Shown here: positions 54,079 through 63,780 of the stretch, piece by piece
Layout of the letters: every line of letters starts with the position of its first letter
Position numbering within the stretch: the stretch's first letter is position 1
Assembly (NCBI RefSeq): GCF_000719335.1
Contig: NZ_JOGB01000006.1
Location: 62,001 to 126,000 of the forward strand
From: Streptomyces sp. NRRL S-87
GTDB lineage: Bacteria; Actinomycetota; Actinomycetes; Streptomycetales; Streptomycetaceae
DNA: 64,000 nt
Direction of reading: 5' to 3'
Notes under the pieces: generated by a model
Databases searched by the model: none
Told to the model about the DNA's origin: nothing
Seen by the model: only the letters and a program-made list of their open reading frames with translations
Made by a program: the position numbers and the translations under genes

Positions 54079-57000
54079 ATGCCGGACGGCGCGGAGGTCG
54101 ATCTCGACGGCCTGGAGCAGGCACTGCGCGCGCACGTGGACGGCGAGGTCCGCTTCGACGCGGGCAGCCGCGGCGCGTACGCCACCGACGGCTCCAACTA
54201 CCGGCAGGTGCCCCTCGGCGTCGTGGTGCCCCGCACCGTGGAGGCCGGCGCCGCAGCGGTGGGCGTCTGCGCCCGGTACGCGGCACCGGTGCTGTCGCGC
54301 GGTGGCGGCACCAGCCTGGGCGGGCAGTGCACCAACGCGGCGGTGGTCATCGACTGGACCAAGTACTGCAACCGCCTGGTCTCGGTGGACCCGGCGGCGC
54401 GGACCTGCGTGGTCGAACCGGGCATCGTGCTGGACGACCTCAACCGCCGACTCGCGCCGTACGGCCTGAAGTTCGGCCCGAAGCCGTCCACGCACAGCCA
54501 CTGCGCGCTGGGCGGGATGATCGGCAACAACAGCTGCGGGGCCTCCGCCCAGGCCTACGGCAAGACCGCCGACAACGTCAGGCGCCTGGAGGTCCTCACC
54601 TACGAGGGCGGCCGCTTCTGGGCCGGTCCGACGGACCGGGCGGGGTTCGCGGAGATCATGGCCGCAGGCGGCGTCCGGGCCCGGCTGTACCGGGGCCTGA
54701 AGGACGTCACCGACCGGTACCTGGCCGAGATCCGCACGGGCTACCCGAAGATCCCGCGCCGGGTCTCGGGCTACAACCTGGACGCGCTGCTGCCGGAGAA
54801 CGGCTTCGACGTCGCGCGGGCCCTCGTCGGCAGCGAAGGGACGCTGGTCACCGTCCTGCGGGCGGAGCTCGAGCTGGTCGACGTACCGGCGGCCGAGGCG
54901 CTGCTCGTCCTCGGCTTCGACGACATCCACCGGGCCGCCGACGCGGTACCCGACCTGCTCGCACACAGCCGACCCACCCAGCTGGAGGCCGTCGACGGCC
55001 GCATGGCGCAGCTGATGCGGGAGGAGCACGCCCACCTGGACTCCCTGGAGGCCCTGCCCGAGGGCGACAGCTGGCTGCTGGTCCAGTTCGCCGGCGACTC
55101 GAAGGAGGCGGCGGACGCCCAGGCGTACGAGCTGCTGCGGTCGCTGGGCCTCGAGGAGGGCGACCCTTCGGTGGCCCTGTCGGACGATCCGGCGCGTGAG
55201 GAGGAGATGCTCAGGGCCCGCGAGGCGGGCCTCGGGGTGACGGCCCGCCCGCCGGACGGCGCCGAGACCTGGGAGGGCTGGGAGGACTCGGCGGTGCCGC
55301 CCGAGCGGCTGGGCGACTACCTGCGCGACCTGGAGGGGCTCTTCGACCGGTACGGCTACCGGCAGGCCTCCCTGTACGGGCACTTCGGGCAGGGCTGCGT
55401 GCACACCCGGATCCCGTTCGAGCTGCGCGAGGGCAGGGGGGTCGAGGCGTTCCGCGCCTTCCTGTTCGACGCGGCCGACCTCGTGGCCTCCTACGGGGGG
55501 TCGCTGTCCGGGGAGCACGGCGACGGGCAGGCCCGCGGCGAGCTGCTGCCGCGCATGTTCACCCCCGCGCTCATGGACGCGATGGGCGAGGTCAAGGCGC
55601 TGTTCGACCCCAGGAACCGGATGAACCCCGGCAAGGTCGTCCACCCGCACCGCGTGGACGAGGACCTGCGACTGGGCTCCGACTGGCGGCCCAGGCCGCA
55701 GACCACGTACTTCGCGTACGCGGACGACGACAACGACTTCGGGCAGGCGGTCCTGCGCTGCGTGGGCATCGGCAACTGCCGCTCGCGGCGGGGCGGAGTC
55801 ATGTGCCCGTCCTTCCGGGCCACGCGGGAGGAGGAGCACTCCACCCGCGGACGGGCCCGTCTGCTCTTCGAGATGCTGGACGGCCACGGCGACTCCCCGG
55901 TCACCGGCGGCTGGCGCTCCACGGAGGTACGGGACGCGCTCGACCTGTGTCTGGCCTGCAAGGGCTGCACGTCCGACTGCCCGGTCGGGGTGGACATGGC
56001 CACGTACAAGGCCGAGTTCCTCGCCCACCACTACCGGGGCCGGCTGCGCCCGCCCGCCCACTACGCCATGGGCTGGCTGCCGGTGTGGGCGCAGGTGGCC
56101 CAGATGGCACCGGGTGCGGCGAACGCGGCCCTGCACGCACCGGGTCTGAGCCGGATCGGGAGGATGCTCGCCGGCGTCGACCCGCGCCGCGACGCGCCCG
56201 TGTTCGCCGCGGCGTCGTTCCGGGAGGCGTGGCGGCGGCAGGGGCGGGCGGCGCCGGATCCGGGCGATCCGCGCACGGTGCTGCTGTGGGCGGACACCTT
56301 CACCGACCACTTCCACCCCCATGTCGGTGACGCCGCGGTCCGGCTGCTGGAGGACGCCGGGTTCCGGGTCGCCGTCGCGGACGCGCCGGCGTGCTGCGGC
56401 CTGACGTGGATCTCCACCGGACAGCTGGCCACCGCCCGCCGCGTCCTGAAGCGCACGACGCGGCTGCTGCGGCCGTGGCTGGAGGCCGGCACGCCGATCA
56501 TCGGGCTCGAACCCTCCTGCGCCGCCGTCTTCCGCAGCGACGCCCCCGACCTACTGGCCGGCGACCAGGACGTCCTCCGTCTGGCCGGGCAGGTGCGGAC
56601 CCTCGCCGAGCAGCTGGTCGACCACGCCCCCGACGGCTGGCGGCCGCCGCGGGTCGGCCGGGCGGCGACCGTGCAGGTGCACTGCCACCAGCACGCCGTC
56701 CTCGGCACCGGCCCGGACCGGGAACTGATGCGCCGCGCCGCTCTGGAGGCCGACGTGCTCGACGAGGGCTGCTGCGGCCTGGCCGGCAACTTCGGCTTCG
56801 AGGCGGGGCACTACGACCTGTCGATGGCGGTCGCCGAACAGGGCGTCCTGCCGGCCGTGCGCGGCACCGCCCCCGGCGCCTTCGTCCTCGCCGACGGTTT
56901 CAGCTGCCGTACCCAGATCGACCAGGCGGCCACCGGGCGCCGGGCGGTGCACCTGGCCGAGGTCCTGGCGCTGGCCCTGGACGGGCCGCCGCCCGCCGAG

Positions 57001-57144
57001 CACCCCGAGCAGGCGCTCCCGCGCCCGCGGCTCCGGCCCGCGCCGCCCCGCCTGCTGACCGCGGGGCTGGCCGGGGCCGTCACCGGGATGGCCGCGGGCG
57101 GTGTCCTCGCCGCCCGCCGCCGGATCCGGCGGGGTGCGGCATGA
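54079..57144 (+). CDS. FAD-linked and Fe-S oxidoreductase (D-lactate/2-hydroxy-acid dehydrogenase type)
   Basis: A 1021-residue protein combining the two halves of GlcD/GlpC-type enzymes. Residues about 45-480 form a VAO-type FAD-binding domain (SRGGGTSLGGQCTN, GNNSCGASAQAYGK). About 560-645 holds two Fe-S motifs (CVGIGNC ... CP, and CLACKGCTSDCP). About 745-950 holds paired CCG domains (APACCGLT, GCCGLAGNFGFEAGHYD). The C-terminal end has a hydrophobic segment (LLTAGLAGAVTGMAAGGVLA) that may anchor it to the membrane, fitting electron transfer to quinone. The frame is coupled to the next gene by ATGA. The substrate is probably a 2-hydroxy acid such as D-lactate (inference from family). Confidence 0.9.
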   Translation: MPDGAEVDLDGLEQALRAHVDGEVRFDAGSRGAYATDGSNYRQVPLGVVVPRTVEAGAAAVGVCARYAAPVLSRGGGTSLGGQCTNAAVVIDWTKYCNRLVSVDPAARTCVVEPGIVLDDLNRRLAPYGLKFGPKPSTHSHCALGGMIGNNSCGASAQAYGKTADNVRRLEVLTYEGGRFWAGPTDRAGFAEIMAAGGVRARLYRGLKDVTDRYLAEIRTGYPKIPRRVSGYNLDALLPENGFDVARALVGSEGTLVTVLRAELELVDVPAAEALLVLGFDDIHRAADAVPDLLAHSRPTQLEAVDGRMAQLMREEHAHLDSLEALPEGDSWLLVQFAGDSKEAADAQAYELLRSLGLEEGDPSVALSDDPAREEEMLRAREAGLGVTARPPDGAETWEGWEDSAVPPERLGDYLRDLEGLFDRYGYRQASLYGHFGQGCVHTRIPFELREGRGVEAFRAFLFDAADLVASYGGSLSGEHGDGQARGELLPRMFTPALMDAMGEVKALFDPRNRMNPGKVVHPHRVDEDLRLGSDWRPRPQTTYFAYADDDNDFGQAVLRCVGIGNCRSRRGGVMCPSFRATREEEHSTRGRARLLFEMLDGHGDSPVTGGWRSTEVRDALDLCLACKGCTSDCPVGVDMATYKAEFLAHHYRGRLRPPAHYAMGWLPVWAQVAQMAPGAANAALHAPGLSRIGRMLAGVDPRRDAPVFAAASFREAWRRQGRAAPDPGDPRTVLLWADTFTDHFHPHVGDAAVRLLEDAGFRVAVADAPACCGLTWISTGQLATARRVLKRTTRLLRPWLEAGTPIIGLEPSCAAVFRSDAPDLLAGDQDVLRLAGQVRTLAEQLVDHAPDGWRPPRVGRAATVQVHCHQHAVLGTGPDRELMRRAALEADVLDEGCCGLAGNFGFEAGHYDLSMAVAEQGVLPAVRGTAPGAFVLADGFSCRTQIDQAATGRRAVHLAEVLALALDGPPPAEHPEQALPRPRLRPAPPRLLTAGLAGAVTGMAAGGVLAARRRIRRGAA

Positions 57145-58274
57145 GGAGCTCCCGGGCGCCCGTCGTGGCCGGGGCCGGCGTCCCGACCGTCGAGGCCCTG
57201 CACGTACAGGTGCTGCAGTTCCCTACCGACGCCCCAGAGGCGGACGGCACCCTGGCCTGGGACCGGACGACGATGCTCCTCGTCCAGGTCCACGGCGGCG
57301 GAACCGCGGGCCTGGGCTACGGCTACGGCGACCCCGCCGCCGCCCGGGTGATCACCGGCCTGCTCGACGACGTGGTCATCGGCCGGGCCGTCTTCGACGT
57401 ACCGGCCGTGAACGAGGCGATGGGCCGCGCGGTGCGCAACGCGGGCCGGCCCGGCCTGATCGCCGGTGCCGTCTCGGCGGTCGACATCGCCCTGTGGGAC
57501 CTCAAGGCCCGCGTGCTCGGTCTCCCGTTGGCCGACCTGCTCGGCCGGGCCCGTGACGAGGTGCCCGTCTACGGCAGCGGCGGCTTCACCACGTACGGGC
57601 ACCGCCGGCTCGCCGAGCAGCTCGAAGGCTGGGCCGGACAGGGCTTCGTCCGCTTCAAGATCAAGATCGGGGAGGGCTGGGGCACGCGTGAGCGACGCGA
57701 CCTGGAACGCACCGAGCGGGCGCGTGCGGTGGTGGGAGGCGACGCCGAGCTGTACGTGGATGCCAACGGGGCCTACACCCGCAAGCAGGCGGTCAGGGTC
57801 GGACGTACCCTGACCGGCCTGGGCGTGTCCTGGTTCGAGGAGCCCGTCTCCTCCGACGACCTCACCGGCCTCGCCCGCGTCCGCGACGCGGTCACGGCCG
57901 ACGTCGCGGCCGGCGAGTACGGCTACGACCTGCCCTACTTCGCCCGCATGCTCCCGGCCGTCGACTGCCTGCAGGCCGACGCCACCCGCTGCGGCGGCCT
58001 CACCGTGTGGCTGCGCGCGGCCGCCCTCGCCCAGGCCCACGGACTGCAGCTGTCCGGCCACTGCGCCCCGCACGTGCACGCGCACGCGGCGGCGGCGGTG
58101 CCGAACCTGCGGCACCTGGAGTGGTTCCACGACCACGTGCGCATCGAGAACCTGCTCTTCGACGGCACCCTCGACCCGGCCGGGAGCGCCGTGCACCCGG
58201 GCCGGGACGGGCGGCCCGGCCTCGGCCTGACGATCCGGCCCGACGTGGCGGACCGGCACCGGCTCCACGGGTGA
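57141..58274 (+). CDS. Enolase-superfamily enzyme (mandelate racemase / muconate-lactonizing type)
   Basis: A 377-residue protein with an N-terminal capping domain and a TIM barrel. Catalytic pattern: KIK at 173-175 (FKIKIG), metal ligands Asp207 (YVDANGAY), Glu233 (FEEP) and Glu259 (GEYGY), DATRCGG at about 280, and His307/His311 (GHCAPHVHAH). This fits the mandelate-racemase subgroup acting on sugar acids or similar 2-hydroxy-carboxylates. Its ATG overlaps the stop of the dehydrogenase gene, so both enzymes likely work on the same acid substrate. GH15 and SDR genes follow. Confidence 0.9.
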   Translation: MRSSRAPVVAGAGVPTVEALHVQVLQFPTDAPEADGTLAWDRTTMLLVQVHGGGTAGLGYGYGDPAAARVITGLLDDVVIGRAVFDVPAVNEAMGRAVRNAGRPGLIAGAVSAVDIALWDLKARVLGLPLADLLGRARDEVPVYGSGGFTTYGHRRLAEQLEGWAGQGFVRFKIKIGEGWGTRERRDLERTERARAVVGGDAELYVDANGAYTRKQAVRVGRTLTGLGVSWFEEPVSSDDLTGLARVRDAVTADVAAGEYGYDLPYFARMLPAVDCLQADATRCGGLTVWLRAAALAQAHGLQLSGHCAPHVHAHAAAAVPNLRHLEWFHDHVRIENLLFDGTLDPAGSAVHPGRDGRPGLGLTIRPDVADRHRLHG

Positions 58275-58381
58275 GGCACCGTGAACACGGCGACGGCGAC
58301 GGCAACGGCGATGACGGGCGGTGTCGGCGGTGGCGGTGGCGGTGGCGTACGGACCGGGCGCGACGAGGAAGGGGTTCGCCG

Positions 58382-60139
58382 GTGACCTCCCCGACCTGCG
58401 CCCCACCTGCTCCGCACGCCCTGCGGGACTACGCCCTGCTTGCGGACGGCGAGCGCGGCGCCCTGGTCGGGCCCCGCGGCGACATCGTGTGGATGTGCGC
58501 ACCGGCTTGGCAGGACGATGCCGTGTTCGCCGCCTTGATCGGCGGCGACGGCTGGTACACCCTCGCCCCCGGCGGGCCGTTCGTGTGGGGCGGCTCCTAC
58601 GAGCCGGGCAGCCTCGTCTGGCGCAGCCGCTGGATCACCCACCACGGCATCACCGAGTGCCGCGAGGCGCTGGCCTACCCGGGCGAGGCGCACCGCGCCG
58701 TGCTGCTGCGCCGGATCCTGGCCGTCGACGGCGACGCCCGCCTGGAGGTGGAGCTGAACGTGGCGGCCGGTTTCGGGAACGAGCCGCTGCGCGAGGTGCG
58801 CCGGGACGAACACGGGCGGTGGACGGGTCGCGCCGGCGAGCTGCACGTCCGATGGAGCGGGGCGCCGCACGCCCGGCCGGGCGGGGGTCGGCTGCGCGCC
58901 ACCGTCGACCTGGCCGCCGGGGCGCACCACGACCTCGTGCTGGAGGTCTGCGACCGACCGCTGCCCGGCCCTTCCCCGGCCGCCGCGTGGTGGCGGGCCA
59001 CCGAGGCCGGGTGGGCCGCCCGGGTGCCCGACCTCGCCCACGCGCTGGGGCGGCGGGACGCGCGGCACGCGTACGCGGTCATGGCCGGTCTCACCTCGCG
59101 CAGCGGGGGCACGGTGGCCGCGGCCACCACCAGCCTGCCCGAACGGGCCGAACAGGGGCGCAACTACGACTACCGGTACGTGTGGATCCGCGACCAGGCC
59201 TACGTGGGCCAGGCCGTCGCCGCAGCGGGCGGGCACCCGCTGCTGGACGACTCGGTGCGGTTCGTCACCGCCCGCCTCCTCGACCACGGCCCCGGACTGG
59301 CCCCCGCCTACACCACCACCGGGCAGGCGGTACCCGACCAGCGCGCCCTGGACCTTCCCGGCTACCCGGGCGGCTTCGACGTCGTCGGCAACCGTGTCAA
59401 CCGCCAGTTCCAGCTGGACGTGTTCGGCGAGGCCCTGCTGCTCCTGGCTGCCGCGGCCCGCCTCGACCAGCTGGATCCGGACGGCTGGCGGGCGGCCCGC
59501 ACGGCCGCCGACACCATCGCCGCCCGCCACGGCGAGCCGGACGCGGGGATCTGGGAACTGCACGACGAGCGCTGGGCGCACAGCCGACTGGTGTGCGCGG
59601 CCGGTCTGCGGGCGATCGCCGCCGTGTCGCCCCGGGCGGACCGCGGACGCGCCGTCGGCTGGGAGGCCCTGGCGGATGCGCTCGTCGCCGACACCTCCGC
59701 CGACTGCCTCCACCCCACGGGACGCTGGCAGCGCTCCCCGACCGACGCCGGGGTGGACGCGGCCCTGCTGATGCCCGCCCTGCGCGGGGGGCTGCCCGCC
59801 GACGACCCCCGTACCGTGGCCACCCTGCGCGCGGTGCGCACCGACCTGGCCGCGGGTCACTTCCTGTACCGGTTCCGCCACGACCGGCGGCCCCTGCAGG
59901 ACGCGGAGGGAGCGTTCCTGCTGTGCGGCTTCGCGATGGCCCTGGCCGAGCACCAGCAGCACCACGACATCGAGGCGGTCCGGTGGTTCGAACGCAACCG
60001 GACCGCGTGCGGACCGCCGGGCCTCTACGCGGAGGAGTTCGACGTCGCCCAGCGACAGCTGCGCGGCAACCTGCCGCAGGCGTTCGTCCACGCGCTGATG
60101 CTGGAGACCGCCGCGCGCCTCGGGCAGCGGCACCGGTGA
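58382..60139 (+). CDS. GH15-family glycoside hydrolase (glucoamylase/trehalase-like)
   Basis: A 585-residue protein. The N-terminal about 230 residues are a beta-sandwich (ALVGPRGDIVWMCAPAWQDD). The (alpha/alpha)6 barrel begins near residue 255 with NYDYRYVWIRDQAY, the hallmark of the bacterial GH15 clade that includes alpha,alpha-trehalases. The general acid is the Glu in GIWELHDERWAHS, and the base is in YAEEFDVAQRQLRGNLPQAF. GTG start at 58382 with GGAAGGGG; there is no signal peptide, so it is cytosolic. 107 bp separate it from the enolase-superfamily gene. It probably hydrolyses trehalose or malto-oligosaccharides. Confidence 0.9.
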   Translation: MTSPTCAPPAPHALRDYALLADGERGALVGPRGDIVWMCAPAWQDDAVFAALIGGDGWYTLAPGGPFVWGGSYEPGSLVWRSRWITHHGITECREALAYPGEAHRAVLLRRILAVDGDARLEVELNVAAGFGNEPLREVRRDEHGRWTGRAGELHVRWSGAPHARPGGGRLRATVDLAAGAHHDLVLEVCDRPLPGPSPAAAWWRATEAGWAARVPDLAHALGRRDARHAYAVMAGLTSRSGGTVAAATTSLPERAEQGRNYDYRYVWIRDQAYVGQAVAAAGGHPLLDDSVRFVTARLLDHGPGLAPAYTTTGQAVPDQRALDLPGYPGGFDVVGNRVNRQFQLDVFGEALLLLAAAARLDQLDPDGWRAARTAADTIAARHGEPDAGIWELHDERWAHSRLVCAAGLRAIAAVSPRADRGRAVGWEALADALVADTSADCLHPTGRWQRSPTDAGVDAALLMPALRGGLPADDPRTVATLRAVRTDLAAGHFLYRFRHDRRPLQDAEGAFLLCGFAMALAEHQQHHDIEAVRWFERNRTACGPPGLYAEEFDVAQRQLRGNLPQAFVHALMLETAARLGQRHR

Positions 60140-60191
60140 CCCCCTGCCACCGCGTCCGTTTGCCCCACCACATCACGGAAAGACGAGCTGC

Positions 60192-61208
60192 ATGGACGAT
60201 GTGGAAACCGCCCGGCGCTCCGTCGTCATCACCGGAGCCAGCGGCGGCATCGGCAGGGCATCCGCCGTGGCCTTCGCCGCCCGGGGCGACCAGCTCGCCC
60301 TGATCGCCCGCGGCAGCTCCGGCCTGGACGCCGCCGTGCGCGAGGCCGAGCGGGCCGGCGCCGCCAAGGTCGTCGCCATCGAGGCGGACGTGGCCGACGC
60401 GCAGGCAGTGGACGCCGCCGCCCAGCAGGCCGAGGACGAGCTCGGACCCATCGACGTGTGGGTCAACGACGCCTTCGCCACCGTGTTCGCCCCCTTCACC
60501 GAGATCACCCCCGAGGAGTTCCGCCGCGTCACGGAAGTGAGCTACCTCGGCTACGTCTACGCCACCCAGGCCGCCCTCAGGAGGATGCTCCCCCGCGACG
60601 CGGGCGTGGTCGTGCAGGTGGGCTCGGCCATCGCCTACCGCGGCATCCCGCTGCAGAGCGCCTACAGCGGCGCCAAGCACGCCATCCAGGGCTTCAACGA
60701 GGCACTGCGCTGCGAGCTGCTCGCCTCCGGCTCCCACGTACGGACCACGATGGTCCAGATGCCGGCCGTGAACACCCCGCAGTTCGACTGGGGCCGTTCC
60801 CGCCTGCCCGAGCGGGCCCAGCCCGTGCCGCCGATCTACCAGCCCGAGGTCGCCGCCCAGGCCGTCGTGTACGCGGCGGACCACCCGGGGCGGCGCGAGT
60901 ACTGGGTCGGCGCCAGCACCGTGGGGACCCTGGTGGCGAACGCCCTCGCGCCCGGGCTGCTGGACCGCTACCTCGCACGAACGGGGTACGACGCCCAGCA
61001 GGACGGCCACCGTCGCCGCCCCGGCACCCCGGACAACCTCGACGAACCGGTCGACGCCGAACGGGACTTCGGCGCGCACGGCCGCTTCGACGACCGCGCC
61101 CGCGAACGCAGCCTCCAACAGCAGGCCGCACACGCCCTCGGTTCCCTGACCGACGCGGTCCGGCACACCACTGGACGGTTGGCCCGCCTCCGGTACGGGA
61201 AGCGGTAG
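60192..61208 (+). CDS. SDR family oxidoreductase with C-terminal extension
   Basis: A 338-residue protein: VVITGASGGIGRASAVAF, NDAF in place of NNAG, and the active site VGSAIAYRGIPLQSAYSGAKHA (Ser, Tyr and Lys all present). After the normal end, about 80 residues of basic, Arg/Asp-rich sequence follow (DNLDEPVDAERDFGAHGRF), as in the actinobacterial SDR subgroup that often sits in GH15/stress operons. ATG at 60192, 52 bp after the GH15 gene, likely same transcript. It ends before a duplicated hairpin element. Confidence 0.88.
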   Translation: MDDVETARRSVVITGASGGIGRASAVAFAARGDQLALIARGSSGLDAAVREAERAGAAKVVAIEADVADAQAVDAAAQQAEDELGPIDVWVNDAFATVFAPFTEITPEEFRRVTEVSYLGYVYATQAALRRMLPRDAGVVVQVGSAIAYRGIPLQSAYSGAKHAIQGFNEALRCELLASGSHVRTTMVQMPAVNTPQFDWGRSRLPERAQPVPPIYQPEVAAQAVVYAADHPGRREYWVGASTVGTLVANALAPGLLDRYLARTGYDAQQDGHRRRPGTPDNLDEPVDAERDFGAHGRFDDRARERSLQQQAAHALGSLTDAVRHTTGRLARLRYGKR

Positions 61209-61579
61209 CGGCTCGCCTTCGCACGGCCGGGCACGGGAGCGGTCCGGTCCCGAGGGGGAAGGACAGCGGTCCGGTCCCGAGGGGGAAGGACAGCGGGACC
61301 GGACCGGCACCGCGGCGAGCAGGCGGATCGGGGGGTACCTGCTCCAGCCGCGGCCACCCCGCTCGTACCCCCGCCCGCTGGTCCGATGCACGGCGCGTCG
61401 GCACCCGGGGCCCGCGCGCGTCGGTGGGATGCCGGTCACCGGTCACGCGTGGCCCCCGCCGTCCATGAAAGCCCGCATAGAAGTCCTCGGGGCGGCCAGA
61501 CGCGTGACATGACCGCATTGGAGAGGCCCGGCCCCACCCATGTCCCCGACTCCCCCGCCTGCGCAACCCAGCGGGGGAC
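61209..61579. other. 371-bp intergenic region after the metabolic operon
   Basis: Besides the duplicated hairpin element at its start, I see no gene; the remaining open frames are low complexity. It should contain a promoter for the small gene at 61583 if that gene is real. Confidence 0.5.
61238..61305 (+). terminator. 27-bp tandem duplication forming a terminator hairpin
   Basis: A 27-bp unit occurs twice exactly (61238-61264, 61265-61291). Each copy carries GGTCCGGTCCC, and the inverse GGGACCGGACC follows at 61295-61305, so the second copy makes an 11-bp stem with a 16-base loop. It stands about 30 bp after the SDR stop and should end the metabolic operon. The first copy gives an alternative left arm. 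Confidence 0.65.
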
Positions 61580-61582
61580 GTG

Positions 61583-61975
61583 ATGCACGGCCCGGGGGAC
61601 CCCCTGGCCGCACTGCTCGCGGTGCTGGTGCCGGGGCTCATGCTGTGCCTGCTGCTGGCGCTGGGGCGCTACGAGGAACTCCTCCTGCGCCGCCCGGTCC
61701 CCGACCCGCGTGGGCGCGCCCGTCACGCCCGGCGCCCCGCCCCGCCCTCTCCCCCGGGAGAGGGACACGTCGGCGCCCTCGCGGGCGACGGCGGTCAGGA
61801 CGGCCCGGCTGAGCCGCGTCACGGAGCCGGGGCCCGCGGGTACTCGGCCGGAGGGTCCGGTCGTCGGTCCCCGGGGGCTCCGGGTCAGGTCGAGCGGAAG
61901 CTCACAGGGCCACCACGATGGCGTACACGAGGAAGAACAGCGCCACCAGGACGGCCAGTACGACGACGACCGTGA
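61583..61975 (+). CDS. Possible small membrane protein
   Basis: ATG at 61583 (GTG at 61580 also possible) after GCGGGGG. Residues 5-30 make a convincing membrane helix (LAALLAVLVPGLMLCLLLAL) followed by GRYEELLLRRP. The remaining about 95 residues are Arg/Pro/Gly low complexity, and the 3' end overlaps the opposite-strand DUF6480 gene by about 70 bp, so the true C-terminus is uncertain. Confidence 0.45.
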   Translation: MHGPGDPLAALLAVLVPGLMLCLLLALGRYEELLLRRPVPDPRGRARHARRPAPPSPPGEGHVGALAGDGGQDGPAEPRHGAGARGYSAGGSGRRSPGAPGQVERKLTGPPRWRTRGRTAPPGRPVRRRP

Positions 61976-62132
61976 GCGGTCCGCCCGCCCACCCGCGTTT
62001 CGGTGGCCTGTGGGGGCCGGTTCCCGTGCTGGTGCCGGATTCGGCCGGCGGGGTCGTACCAGCCGGTACGGAGCCGCCGGGGGTCAGCCCGGGAGTCGTT
62101 CGTGGATCCGGGTCGGGGTTGCTGGTAGTCAT
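61902..62132 (-). CDS. DUF6480 family small membrane protein
   Basis: A 76-residue protein. The N-terminal half is Pro/Thr/Gly-rich with the family pattern NPDPDPRTTPGLTPGG ... TPPAE. The C-terminal half is a single transmembrane helix (LTVVVVLAVLVALFFLVYAI). Tail-anchored topology with the Pro-rich part probably inside. The family is small, restricted to actinomycetes as far as I recall, and uncharacterised. The ATG at 62132 is favoured over 62201 by the family N-terminus. Confidence 0.8.
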   Translation of the reverse strand: MTTSNPDPDPRTTPGLTPGGSVPAGTTPPAESGTSTGTGPHRPPKRGWAGGPLTVVVVLAVLVALFFLVYAIVVAL

Positions 62133-62252
62133 GCACCGCTGGTCCCCCGATCCCGGTGCGCCATGCCCCTGTCTCCTCACCTGTTCATTCGAGGTGAACA
62201 TCCTGACCGCGCCGTGCGGCGGGCCCGCGGCGGGCCCGCCGAACCGCAGGCG

Positions 62253-62855
62253 TCAGAACCGCTGGGCGAACTCGCAGCCCGAGAGGACGTCGAGGCTCGC
62301 GTTGTCGGCGATCGCGATGTCGAAGCCGGTGCCGCACACGACCCGGTCGTAGCCGAGGTTGCGGGAGACGATCGTGTCGTTGCCCGCGCGGCCGTCGAAA
62401 GTGGTCCCCGACGGAGCGGTCGGCCAGCCGTCGGGGTCGGTGAGCCGGTCTTCGGCGGCACCGCCGAGCAGGGTGTCGCGGCCGAGGCCGCCGTCGATGT
62501 CGCTCGGGAGGGACGTCTGGTTGTCGGCCCGGTCGTCCCGGTCACCCAGGGTCGCCTGGATACGGGTCACGCCCGTACCGCAGCGGACGGTGTTGTTGTC
62601 GACGCGGACGCACCCCTGACCCGGGGTCAGCGGACTCGCCGCGTCCCGGACGATGAGGGTGCCCCCGCTCAGGGAGAAGGTGACGTCGTTCACCTCACCG
62701 GGCAGCGCGGCGAACTGCACGCTGCTGCCGTTGCGTGCCACGAGCGAGGGGCTGGCGGAGGCGGGTGAGGCCAGGGCCAGGGTGAGCGTGACCGCCGCGG
62801 CGGCGGGGACGGCCAGGCGGGCGGTGCGCAACAGGCGGGACGCGGTCGGGTTCAT
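62253..62855 (-). CDS. Secreted hemolysin-type calcium-binding-repeat-like protein
   Basis: A 200-residue protein with a clear signal peptide (about residues 1-35, LAVPAAAAVTLTLALASPASA). The mature part has degenerate RTX-like nonapeptide units (GGLGRDTLLGGAAEDRL, FDGRAGNDTIVS) and one Cys near each of GQGCVRVDNN, VRCGT, VVCGTG and SGCEF, giving possible disulfides. It likely binds calcium and folds outside the cell. Good ribosome site (GGAGGA) before the ATG at 62855. No RTX export genes; Sec export instead. Confidence 0.82.
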   Translation of the reverse strand: MNPTASRLLRTARLAVPAAAAVTLTLALASPASASPSLVARNGSSVQFAALPGEVNDVTFSLSGGTLIVRDAASPLTPGQGCVRVDNNTVRCGTGVTRIQATLGDRDDRADNQTSLPSDIDGGLGRDTLLGGAAEDRLTDPDGWPTAPSGTTFDGRAGNDTIVSRNLGYDRVVCGTGFDIAIADNASLDVLSGCEFAQRF

Positions 62856-63044
62856 GGGGTTCCTCCGGCGTGAGCAGCGGTACGGCGGACCGTCGGGGCC
62901 CGCCGCAGACGTCGCTTCCCGCCCCGACCGTTCCGGCTGTAGGACGAGCACACATTTACCCCGCCCGCCACACAGGTCCGCCCGTCCGGGCCGCCCCCGA
63001 CCGAGTCAGCCCGCCCGGCCGGGCCGGCCGCACCGGGACGCGCC

Positions 63045-63629
63045 TCAGTGGCCGAGCGACAGCACCGGCACGCTGTTTCCGTTGAAGTACCACAGCGCAC
63101 TCGTGTACCAGAGGACCACCAGCACGACCACCAGCGCACCTCCGGCGAGCGGGAGGGCCCAGTTCGGCAGGCGCCGGCTGTGCACCAGCAGGACCTTGGC
63201 GGCGAACGCCCCGTAGAAGAAGCACCCCGCGAGCGAGTGCACCGCCACGCGCGAGCCGGTCAGCTGCACGCCGTACGCCCGGACGCAGTGCACCGCGACC
63301 GGGACGGTGAGGGCGAACAGCACCACGCCGACGATCCGGTGGGTGAGGGGCACCGGGCCCGGCACCCGGCGCACCCCGGGCAGCCGCCGGTACATCCACA
63401 GCGCCAGGAGCAGTTGGAGGACGGCCAGCCCCAGGGCGCCGGTGGCGAGCTGTGCTTTCAGACGCAGGGCATCCGTGCCCGTCCGGCCGAACAGGGTCGC
63501 GGTGTAGTCCGGCGTGTTCGCCCGGCCGAACAGGAACACGGCGGCGAACACGGCGGCGGCAGCCGCGAACGCCAGCGCGAGGGCGAGCCCGGCTTCCGGA
63601 CGACGGAGAGAGGGCCGGGCGTGCGACAT
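63045..63629 (-). CDS. DUF6529-like polytopic membrane protein
   Basis: A 194-residue protein with about five membrane helices. Conserved-looking histidines sit at helix ends ([25 protein letters not shown]), reminiscent of b561-type haem membrane proteins. I recall this pattern as DUF6529 from actinomycetes. The start at 63629 is taken because the longer frame adds a charged N-terminus without a ribosome site. Haem binding is inference. Confidence 0.7.
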   Translation of the reverse strand: MSHARPSLRRPEAGLALALAFAAAAAVFAAVFLFGRANTPDYTATLFGRTGTDALRLKAQLATGALGLAVLQLLLALWMYRRLPGVRRVPGPVPLTHRIVGVVLFALTVPVAVHCVRAYGVQLTGSRVAVHSLAGCFFYGAFAAKVLLVHSRRLPNWALPLAGGALVVVLVVLWYTSALWYFNGNSVPVLSLGH

Positions 63630-63780
63630 GGTGCTCCTCGTCTCGGAACGCCGAGGGTCGGCGGTGTGCCATCCCTTGTACCCGCCCGGTGCGGCGGAGG
63701 CCGGCCGACACGGCCGGAGCGGGTCCTCACGGGCGGAAACCGCTGGCGACGCCGACACGGCGGGTGACAAGGTGCGGTGC

